Source: Trema orientale
Taxonomy: Eukaryota > Streptophyta > Magnoliopsida > Rosales > Cannabaceae
NCBI GenBank assembly: GCA_002914845.1
Contig: JXTC01000511.1
Span: forward strand, 144,426-208,425
DNA length: 64,000 bases
Direction: 5' to 3'
The position numbers and the translations under genes are program-made. The notes under the pieces were generated by a model. It was not told the origin of the DNA. It searched no databases and saw only the letters and a list, made by a program, of their open reading frames with translations. Shown in pieces: positions 46,641-57,450 of this stretch; the stretch's first letter is position 1, and each line of letters begins with the position of its first letter.

Positions 46641-48491
46641 CACTACTACAAAAAAGATAATAGACAACACCCTTTAGACAATATTTGTGAAAGAAATATT
46701 GCAATATGTATTTTTTTCCTTTTCTGCAACATTCATTTTAAAAGTGTTATAAAAAGTTTTTAAAAATTGCTCTATTACAATACATTCACTAGAAGTGTTG
46801 CATTTTCTATTAAAACTTATACCAATAATAACACTTTCTTAACACTTCCTTAGGTGTGTTGTTGCTTCTTAGTTTATGCTTATTTAAGCAACATTTTTTA
46901 TACAATGTTGCACTTAATTTTGCTAGACCCAAGACCCGAGACCCAAGTTCAATACCCGATCCAGAAAAATCCCAAATACCCCACCTAAACATCCCGTGCT
47001 CGAGAAAAAAATCTGCAGTAGTACTCTTCTTCTACCTCAACGGCGCTAGTCTTCTTCTCTGTCAAGGGTTAGGCTATTTTGATCCTTTTCTTTGAATTAA
47101 AGGCATAAAAATTGTTCCTATTATTGTTGTATTCTCAAATTTTTATTTTTACTATAGTATAGCCAGTAGAAATCTCTACGTTGTGCTGTAGGAACAACTT
47201 TGGAAAAAATTAACAATTGACCGCTGTGATTTCCAGTGAGCGTTGGGTTTGGACAATTTTGTAGCTATGTCATTTATTCTTGGTGGGATACCACAGGTTT
47301 TCCATCAATTTTCACACCCAAAATCAACGTCTAGGTAGAATTTTGGTATTTTTTTTCTAAACTTTATTATTTATTTCTAATTTCTTATGTGAATATTTTT
47401 AATTGAATTTCTTATTCAATTGATTTTTTTTTTTTAAATTTGTGTTAATTGTGCTTTTGAAATTTTTATATGCAAATTGAGATGTGATATGTGTGTGTTT
47501 TCATTAATAGAAATATATGAGTCGACTATTCTAGGTGTTAATTCGAACCTGTTTAGATCATATCTTAGTTCAACTGCCCTTATTTTTAAAGTACTAGCTT
47601 TGGCACACACTTTAAGATTTCCCTCTAGTATGTACATAATTGTATAAGAAGAAAGACTCAACCATTAATAACATAGATTTGTCAATTGAGAATAAACAGA
47701 AATTAATAAATTTCCTCTGTTTTAGTTCACTGCTCTCTGCCAATAATATTAACTGTTGAAAGTCATTACTACCTCTAGCTTACTCTAGAGAACTCCAGAA
47801 TAATCTATTTTACATGGACTGCCTGAACTTATTAGTATTGCCAGGCTAATAGCCCATTGCCCGTTCTAAAAGACTCTAGGAGGAGAAAGTCAGCGAGTTA
47901 GCTACACTTATCGACCTTAAAGTGCCTATATAAAGAGAGCCATGTGTCAGTTGTCTGTGTGCATGAGAGGTGGTGTGCCAAGTAACTCTGTGAGTGCAAG
48001 TGAGCGGATTGAATTAAAGTGAGCTAATGTGTGTCCACGCGAGGAAGAGTGAGTTGAAGTGTAAATAACATATTTGTGCAATACTAACAAATACAATGTC
48101 ATGTTTTGGCTTCAAAATTCCTTTTCTTCTTTTTTCTTTTTTTTAAATGAAATTTGCCTTAGTTTAAATGAAAAAAACTAGTGAATTGATCCAAGATTCT
48201 GCAGTCATCAAGGTTAGATCACTTTCTTTTCGTCTCTTTTTTTTTAGGGAGGTTAAATCACTTTTTTGTTACCGTGTGTTCTAGTCTATTTTATTTTGAC
48301 ACTAATGGACATAGGCTAGTAAGTTTTGAGATGTCAGTATATGAATGGTGTTAACGATTATAGATACAACATATTATGTTCATGCTTGCTGATATTAATA
48401 GGTGGGATATCAGTGGCAAAGTAGCTATTGATGTTGATAGTGAAAAAGGGACTCATAATGCCTACTAGACTTTTAACTGGTCTTAGTATCA
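46641..48491 (+). mobile_element. CACTA-B piece I (5' end)
   Basis: Starts CACTACTACAAAAAAG after ATA. It is collinear with CACTA-A 17762 to about 19613 and ends at TCAAAG, where a minus-strand gypsy LTR begins mid-sequence. It holds the 5' TIR, the subterminal repeats and the non-coding first-exon region (about 46925-47070). No coding domain. Confidence 0.88.
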
Positions 48492-49497
48492 AAGGAATTA
48501 TAAGTTCTCTCAAACTTTATAAGTCCTAGATTATATTATCTTATGATTATTTCTAAAATTCCCTTTCTCAAATGCCGAATTCTTGAAACCAAATTAACTA
48601 ACTAGTAACTAATTAGTCGAGAAGTATTAAGCATAGAATCGCATAAATAAATTCAATAACAACATCAAAGAACATATTAGAAATCAAGACATAGAATCAA
48701 AGTTTAAGCTACATTATTACCCCAAGCATATAACAATTAGTTTAACATAGGAGAATCCAATACTATTTTCAACAAGAATTTTGAATATCCAAATATATTC
48801 AATAATCAAGCATAATACAAAATTCAAATGAAATTAGAGTGAGAAAGTGGAAGAGAAAACTCTTTTGATGAGGTAGAACTTCAAGCTTTAATCTCTTCAA
48901 GTCACTCTCTCAAGCACCCTCTCCAAGATTTTTACTCTAAGCTCCTTCCTCTCTAGGATTTTTGAGCTCTCTTTCTTATGTTTCCTCTCCAACTTTCCAC
49001 CCATAAAATGGAGGCTTAAGGATGTATTTAAGAGACTCCAAGATGACCTAGGCGGGGTAGAATGTCAACCATTCGATCAGATGGCATCAATGGTTGAGAT
49101 TGGCCCTAAAAACTCGCTAAAAATGAGCCTCAGGATGTTGGGTAGCGTCCAACCTCTAGAACTCAGTTTTCTAGGTAGCGCCACGGTGCTATTTGTACAG
49201 AGCTCCAGTGCTCTCAGTTCTGGAAAATCAGTACGACAGCTTTTCTTCCCAAGGACACCGTTTCGTCGTTTTAACTCCGTTTTGCTAGATTTTTATTGTA
49301 TTACATTCGTATCGGACTCAACTTTCATTCACGAGGTTGAAATACTCATATTTGGTACCGATTTATCTTGATTCTCATTTATTCATAAGAACTACAAAAA
49401 TAAAGTAAAAACACATCAAACTACCAAAAATGCTTGAGAACTTACAATTATTTGAGCTGAATGATATTTGATTTGTGAGTGAATTAATCACTCATCA
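48492..49497 (-). mobile_element. Ty3/gypsy LTR, 5' portion, inverted
   Basis: Runs on the minus strand from TGATGAGTGATTAATTC at 49497 to a mid-LTR point at 48492 where it meets CACTA-B piece I. Same family as 14029-15991. The frame 49081-49371 inside it is not a gene. Confidence 0.8.
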
Positions 49498-51519
49498 CTC
49501 GGCGGCTATGAACGAGCACGAAATTTCCCACGGCAGCTCGGCTCTCTCTCACTCTCTCTTTTTCTCTCTGTTTTTTGAAAATCACAGTCTCTATGACTGT
49601 AATAGGCGTGTGTCTACCCTTACAGAGGCTTAGAAGGACTTTTATCCTAATTATTAGAGAGATATAAACCCTATTCGGTATATTGGGCTCAATTGACCAT
49701 TCAATTAATTATTGGGCTATGTGAAAGCTAGACAGGGGACCTTATGGATCCAAATAGTCTAAGCTCTAATAGGCCAATTACCTACAGTCATAATTAACTC
49801 TTAATTATGACTGGGCATAAGGTCTCGTCTATTAATATTGTGGTACTCCACTATAGGCCCAATTAGGGGTGTTCAAAAAAACCGCCAAACCATGGAAACC
49901 GCCCAATCCAATCCAAACCGCCCAATCCGTGCGGTTTTTTTTTTTAAATGGCCGGTTACGGATTAGAAAATATAAAAACCGACTTGGCCGGTTTGATTTT
50001 CGGTTTTAGAAAAATTCGGTCGGATTCAAACCGAACCGGCCAATAAGTTTGTATATGTATTTTTTTTAAAATATATATTAATAGTTAAAAATTTAAGCTT
50101 GTTCATTCTAATTGAGTAATGATTTCTCTTAGCTTATTTAGGACTATGTTACTTAAGATTCTTATGATATTTTAGACTTTAAATCTTGTTGTTGTGATAT
50201 GTTTAAGATTAAAGACTTTAAGTTTACTATTCAATTTTGATTAAGTTGTAAGTTGTAACTATTTTAAGTTTACTATGACTTTCGATTTGGTTATAACTTT
50301 TAACTATGTTATGGTTTCGTTGTATATTTGGACTTCATATTTTAGATGAAATATGATTTTGATATGAGCTTAGTTGATATTATATTAATTCAAATTTTGT
50401 AAGTTTTCAAACCGCGGAAACCGCCCAAACCGGCCGCAAAAGTGTAGGTGCGGTTTGGCCGGTTTGAATCCACAAACTCAAACCGCACGGATTGGTAAAT
50501 CAGCCAAACCGCACACTCGGATTGGTTTCTGGATTGACGATTTAGACCGTCCAAACCGGCCATGAACACCCCTAGGCCCAATATTGCACTCTTAGACTAA
50601 ATGTCATATATTTTCTATGAAGCTAATTAACACTTTAATTAACTCAATCCATTTAGCATATACTATACCTGCAAATATACTCTCAATGCAATGTCGTACT
50701 AGTGAGGTAAAATCACTATATTACCCCTCTAGTACATATTTACCTTTGAGTTGCTATTTTTTATCCAATGGATAATAATTGACTACGGTATTTGTAACTG
50801 CCCATACAAACACAGTCAAATTCACAAAGTGAATACCTGGTACCTAGTTTTTATTATCTAAGTCCTTGAAAAAAACTCTAGGTGATATTATATGCATGGT
50901 ATCTAAATCATGAAGAGCGTTCTCATTAATTCATAAATCTGATCTTCCAAAATACCAGAGTTCAAACCATAGAACAAAACTAGTCCTTTAGTAAGTCAAA
51001 ATGATAAAATTCATGAAAGCAAGTCCGATAATCACTAAGATTAAGGTAAATTACCAACAGTGCTAGATTAATGAAAGATAAAATATTGAGTTACGGTGCT
51101 TAACCTCAAATTCTATTTTCACTTGGTCTAATTCAATGCACTTATAACTTTCTTATAACGCACTAGTGTTTCTATCCGAAGTTAGACACTTTGATGATTG
51201 GATACTTCATCAATCCCATTCAAATAGACAACACTACATTCTATGGCAAAATAAAGTATTCCATCTTTCTTTGTAGAATGTGAGCTCTTTATTTAGATTT
51301 AATGAAATAAAGAATTTAGTCTTCCACGTATGAACACTTCACACGAATAATTCTTTATTACTCATTATTAGTCATGAAAACTTTTAGATGTTTTCATAAT
51401 AGAAAACATAAACATCGCTTGTATATAATTGGGACATAAAATAGAATTTAACTTAAATACAATAAATATTGTTCAAAATGCCTAACAAATAAACTACTTT
51501 CTAGGGAATATTCCCAACA
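49498..51519 (-). mobile_element. Ty1/copia LTR, interrupted by a hAT-type MITE
   Basis: On the minus strand it begins TGTTGGGAATATTCCC at 51519, the typical opening of plant copia LTRs. It shares the AGTTAATTATGACTG-like segment with the LTR at 11873-13467. The gypsy LTR on its left starts at 49497, inside or at the end of its U5 region. A roughly 60-bp CT-rich segment at 49542-49602 is similar to 51520-51580 just outside. The MITE at 49864-50574 is nested in it. Confidence 0.65.
49864..50574. mobile_element. hAT-type non-autonomous element (711 bp)
   Basis: Ends are TAGGGGTGTTCA and TGAACACCCCTA (perfect 12-bp inverted ends), flanked by a perfect 8-bp duplication GGCCCAAT (49856-49863 and 50575-50582). 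TAGGG-type ends with 8-bp duplications are hallmarks of hAT. The interior near both ends is dense in CCGCCCAA, AACCGG and CGGTTT motifs. There is no transposase; the frame 50390-50581 is noise. Confidence 0.92.
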
Positions 51520-51716
51520 CTCTCTCACTCTCTTTTTTTCTCTGTGTCTCACGAAAATCATAGTTTCTGTGATTGTAAGTGGCAAAAGATGATTTTGGCC
51601 ATCTATGTTGACCTAGGATGTGGAAGGTGACGCTGCGACGTAGAAAGAAGCACCGTGGCACCCTAAAAGAGTTGCATAAGAGATTTATTTAACTAGTCAA
51701 CAACAATGATTGTAAG

Positions 51717-54274
51717 TATCACAACCGAAAATCCGAAGCCATGAATTTTAGTAATTTTAAGTGAAAATATAATTAAATATTAATTTTACAAAATTTAAGA
51801 GAAATCAAGTACAAGAGAATTTCATTTTGGTCCTAAACTTATTATAAATTCCATAACCATTAAAACTTTTATTAGTTTTAATTACTTTAGAAAAATATTC
51901 ATTAAAGTTTAAAAAAGTTTCCAACTAATTTATTTATAAACTTTTATTAAATCATAAATTCAATATCCAAAATAGGTTACATAAAATCGCTTGTAGTTTC
52001 AAGTACTTAAAATAATAACAAAACCATTCTCATATATCCATTTAGTAAATTTATTAATCTTGACTAAATATTTAGGCAAGGAAGAGGAACTTAACATAGT
52101 ATAGGTAACCACCAGGAAATTAGGAGTAAAACTACAAACACAAGCTACTCAGCTTGTCTAACCATAGGGACGACTACCTCAAATAGACAAATACCTAAAA
52201 GTGGGATAAGTAGGGAGGTGAGCATTTACATGCTCAGTAGAAATTCAATTATCTTTCTGAATAGATGCAATTTTTCTAAACTGTAAGGTTAATACCTTTT
52301 TCCAAAACCCATTGTAAAATTAAGTTTACAAAGTAATTGAGATCTAGAATAATCATATATTCAAAATCAAAACTAAAAATACAAGATTATACATATCATA
52401 TATCAACCAATATAACTGAATGAGCTCTCATCCTCCTATTACGGCCCTATAATACTCCTTATTAAAAGTACTCAGAAGTATGTCAGCCAAAAGCCTGTGC
52501 AGGGTTCTAGGTCTTTCACCTAGTACTACAGTAACTCACCAGTGATCTAAACTAGCATGATGCAATAATGGAACTCAAGTGTGTGATCCTATGGTATGTA
52601 TAACATCTAACAGTTTATAATATCTATGCATCCAAGAATTAATTAAATCCTGCTTTAAAATCCCACTTGGCATTATTCTGAGATTTAACATAACATGGGC
52701 AGTATACCGTTGTATTATCCCATAATTACAATTTAAAAATATATATATAATTCACATGGTCCAATCCCAGTATAATCCAATGTGTTTCCATAATTTATGA
52801 AACTATCGTGTAAACCACAATTTTTCACAAATCAATTATAATGTAATTATAAATCAAAACAAGTATAAAACAAGATAATTAAACTTCTACCTCAAGACGG
52901 TAGCTATACCAAGCTAACGACGTTCGAAAAAACTCCCGTTGATCACTTGGGTGCTCGAACAGTCGTTTCATAAATCCTCTAAACTCACTTTGAAAAGTGA
53001 CTTTTCCAACGGAGCCTCAAAATGAGAAACGGATGTTACCATTGAATTCTTATCGCCTAAAATAGTTAGGTTAGATATTTAATTTATTAAATTTGGGTTC
53101 GGGACCGAGACCCGGACTGTGACATACAAAACAATACTATTCACGAGCCTCATGCCTCGATCTTTTTGCTACTTTGAAACGTAGTAATATTTTATATCGA
53201 AGTTCATCTCTCGACTTCAGTGAATCCCAATTTGAAATCAAAATTCAGTTTCGAGGCCTCGAGCCTTAAACGGGCTTTAAATCCAGAATTATAAAAAGTC
53301 TCTCTTTGAAATTTATTTAAAAAATATCTATTTTTCCAATTAGAAAATTAACACACTTCTAGATATCATTTCAATATCACAAAATCATATTTGCTCATGA
53401 TTTTAACTCCTCTATCACATCGTATAATTTTTACAGCCTACATAATTATTTTACACTAATAATTATAAAAATGCCATATTTAAATTTAAAAAATGACCAA
53501 ATTCTAAAGAGACTCACCGGAACTGCTTTACGGCCGAATTGAAGGAAACCACCAACGTGGTTCAATCGGCGACCTCGGAAATGAGGAGATGCGCCGGTGG
53601 TGAGGCGAAACGGTGGTCGACAGTGAAGTTTCACCCAAAAACTCGACTAACAGCCGTGAGTTTCGGATGGTCCTATCTCCCTCATCAGAGCTCGTAACGG
53701 GGCGAGACTTGTCGAAATTTCTTCGTCTTCCTCCGACGAACATGGCGAGATGGCGCATCGGCGACGAAGTGCAGCAGTTCAGCAGCTAAATCACCGAGAT
53801 CGGCCACGAGGAGCCGCAGTTTCGTGCTCGTAACCCTCGCACTTAGGCCACACGACGGTGGCCTGAGAATGCTGGCGCGACGTCGTCCGGCCGTGGGCAA
53901 GCAGCTGGTCGACACCGACAGTGGTTTCTAGGAGAGACACCGTGAGAGGGAGAGAAAGAGAGAGATTCGGGGACTTGGAGTTAGAAAGATAAGAGAGTTG
54001 AGGGATTTATGTGCAATTTTTAAACCAGTAGCACTATTCACATAATTGCATTTTAACCCAGCTTTTCAAAAATTTCTTTCACTTATGCCCCCAATTGATT
54101 TCACTTTAGTCCTTATTTTTAAACTTTCTTTACGTTTTGGCCAAATGAATCTAGACTCAAATATGAGTAGATTCAATTTAGCTATTTTAATTTAAAAATT
54201 CGAAAGTTTGAAATTATAATTTTACCTTTTCCTCAAAATGACTTATTTACCCTTAATAAAATCAGGTTTTTACA
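51717..54274 (-). mobile_element. Solo Ty3/gypsy (chromovirus-type) LTR
   Basis: The element strand starts TGTAAAAACCTG at 54274 and ends GGTTGTGATA at 51717. It is flanked by GTAAG (51712-51716) and GTAAG (54275-54279), a 5-bp target duplication. No primer site or coding region adjoins either side. Bases 53520-53990 form a GC-rich block in which all frames stay open for a while; the minus-strand frames at 53446-53915 overlap each other and are composition artefacts. Confidence 0.65.
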
Positions 54275-54282
54275 GTAAGTAT

Positions 54283-57200
54283 TCAATTCATATAAGTAAA
54301 ATCTTAAATTTTCAATGACGGGGAAGTTAATATTATCATATGGTCAAGGATCACATTACCTTGGGTAAAGACCTCTTGACTGTGGGTCAATTGTTTCTTG
54401 ACCTATAGTATTATGTTCTTAACTAGACCAAAGGTCAAGAACTCCATGCCCCAAGTTAAGCAGCTCGCCCACCCACACTCATTTGTAAATTACCATAAAT
54501 GCTAATCTAATAAATAAAAGACTGACTAGCTATTTAACCATTTTTTGACCCAAAACTCAGTATATAACCCGAGTTAAAAGTTTATAACTAAATGTCCAAC
54601 TCACTTAATAACAAAAATAGAAATACTAACATATTCCACAACTGAAACTTTAAAAAGAATAGACATTTAGCTATAATTTTTATAACATGTAAATTTATTT
54701 AAACCATTTTAAAAAATTAGTCATCCACTTAGTTTCTCTAAATTAAAGGATCTTTTCAGACCATTCAATGAAGTTAGACAAAAAATAATAATAATTAAAA
54801 ACAATAAAAGCAGATAGATCGAAGGCTCGCGTAGTACCAAAGCTTACAGGCTTTTCTATATTATAGAGATATATACAGGGCCATAATCTAGTAGTTTTTT
54901 CTTTTTTACCTATTTATAGGTAATTATTTTTAGCCATTAGATCATTATTTAATGACTATCACAATTTAAGTAGTTAAAAAAAAAATACACATTATTTAAT
55001 GTTTTTCTCTCTTTATCTTTTACCGTAAAAAGACGTGTGTGATATATTTTAATTAAACAAAATAATCTATAGACCAAAAAGAAAAAATCAATGAGTTTGT
55101 GCCTATATATATAGTAGCAGACCTTGCACTTAAAAAATATCGGACAGAGTATAGAACTGCTCTCAGCATAACAAAACAAGATCATGATCGGCAAGCCGCC
55201 CCACTCGGCCATAGATTAGACTACGTACGTTCAGTTTTGAGTGTTATCCTGTACATGAACCCAATGATATATTTTTGTTTATTGATATGCGTCTCATTCT
55301 GTTTAACAATCAGAGATTAGATGTAAGGTACGTTATCATATAAAAAAGCAAGATGAAAGATTATTCACAGAGACAAAGTTACATGTTTTCTGATCTTTTT
55401 TTTTTTCGGTCTTATTTTTATTGTCATGTTTTATATTAAGGTAATTTATAATCACTGCATGTCTATCCACTCTGTTAAAGTTCATGACCCGAATTCTATT
55501 TGCCCCAGCCTAAAATCTTTGCGGTGCGACATATGTAGCATTTTTGTAATTGGGAGAAATTTTGAGATCTGTGGTAGAAGCGGCCCGATCCCGAAGCTTG
55601 GACCTGTTTTATTAGGCCGTTTTTCTTTTCCATACAATTTTTGTCCGTACACATATGTATTTTAGGATTTTGGGGATTCTATATATTTTGGCTTGGCCGT
55701 GTAAAACTCTATCTTTTGTATTCTATTTTCGACATAGTGAAATTTCCTCCTCTGCCAATAGTTTTTCCTGATTAGGATTTTCAACTTAAATCTGTGTGTT
55801 ATTATTTTCATTTTTTTGTCGATTATCGTTCGTTAATTCTTAACCCACCCTATCCAAAAGTGACGTATATAGGACTGCATGTACATGTGATTGTCACCAG
55901 TTATTAATTATGGGAACTTCTAAAATGCGGTAAAGGCTTTTTAACCGTATACTACATGGTAAATTTAAAAGCACCTGATTGGATAAGAATGATAAAAGGC
56001 CATCAAAATTCTATCTAAATCTACTCCTTCTGTATAATATGAGGACTTTGATTTACCCTACTTCAGTTTACACTACCATATTAAATGAATAAACATTTTT
56101 TTAAGAAAAAAAAATAAAAAACAAAAGAAGAGAGAGAGAGAGAGAAAGAGCCGATCGCTCACGGCACCACGCCTTTCCCAAACTTGGGATGACTCTTCTC
56201 TCACAGAACTGGGAACCCTCTATCTTTCTTCTTGTCCACTTCATGCAACTATTTGGCAATGTCCTTCTCGATTTAATCGAACCGTGTAGGCTGTAGCGAT
56301 GGCTACTGAGCATCTAATATCATGCCCATTTCTTGGAAAAGAAAAAAAATCAATTTGCCAAAGCCTTTGAAAATCAATAATTTTATTTATTTATTTATTT
56401 TTCAAGTGTGAAGATTAATTACCTTAGAAATTTCGGATTATGTATATAAAACTCAAAATGATATAGATCCGTATTGAATGTTTTGTCATCCTGGTTTATT
56501 TTGATTTAATGTGTCCCAGATTTATTTATTTTCTCTTTTTGTTCTTTGAATCCTCAAGAGATCTCCTTCAATGAACAAAATCAAGACCTGGAACTTAATA
56601 CCTTTGTTGTAGATCAAATGGTTAATAATTAATCCCGTAGAAATAGAGTAAAAACTCTATACCGTATTTTAGAAGCTCCCATTAATTATATATGGATAAA
56701 AGAAAGAATCATCAAACTTGATGCTTTCTGAATTACCTCGAAAACTATTTAAGCGTGCTTGCATGCTTATAATTAATGTACATATCTACTTTGCTACGTA
56801 CGTACAAAAGTATAAACATTAACCGCGAATTGCAGTACTACTCTGTCACACCGAGTCATTTAAATTAAATCCACTTTTACGACAACCATGTGATGAGAGG
56901 GACTATATGGATATATATACATATATTTTCTTTTTGGTTTGAGCCGTAAATAAGAAGAATAGGACACTCTATGATGGCAAGTACACATGAAATGTAAGTT
57001 TTTTATTGAAGTATTAACTGACTTTGACGTGGGAATTGTATAGAATCCAATGTATTAATTATAATTAATAGCTAAATAAGAAACTGTCACCCTCCTGCAG
57101 TGGTTTAAGCTGGTACAAAATTCTCCCTTGCCAACGGTATAGAAAACTACAAGTATTATTAATAAAAAGGAACAAAGTACAAAAATAAAACCATAAAAAA

Positions 57201-57450
57201 AATAACATTCTTAAAGAACAAATTGAAAAGAGGTAACGACCTTAATAATATGTAGTAGTATCCGCGAAAACTCATCCCACAAGTACTTCCCATCAATCCT
57301 CCCAAAACACGCATCGTTGAAATTATATTATTTTGAATGACAATATTATATTGTCTATGATCTTCCCATGTCGTTAATATTTCCGATCACATAATTAAAA
57401 GCAAATTAATAAAAGTAGTACGTACTACAACCGAAATATATGTAATATCA
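54283..57450. other. Intergenic spacer downstream of the BAHD gene
   Basis: AT-rich, with no transposon boundary and no gene I can support. Short frames at 54949-55212, 55099-55320, 55426-55665 and 56101-56313 show no domain, no splice pattern and no start context. An AG microsatellite lies at 56129-56144. The last few hundred bases hold the 3' UTR of the BAHD gene (minus strand). Confidence 0.5.
56129..56144. repeat. AG microsatellite
   Basis: An (AG)8 run continuing into AAGAG, in an A-rich context. Confidence 0.9.

Noticed and set aside
53446-53915. Three overlapping minus-strand frames in a GC-rich block
   Set aside because: They lie inside an LTR with GTAAG flanks, overlap each other in different frames and have no domain match.
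54949-56313. Several 70-87 residue frames in the spacer downstream of the BAHD gene
   Set aside because: No recognisable domain, start context or splice pattern; composition matches the non-coding surroundings.
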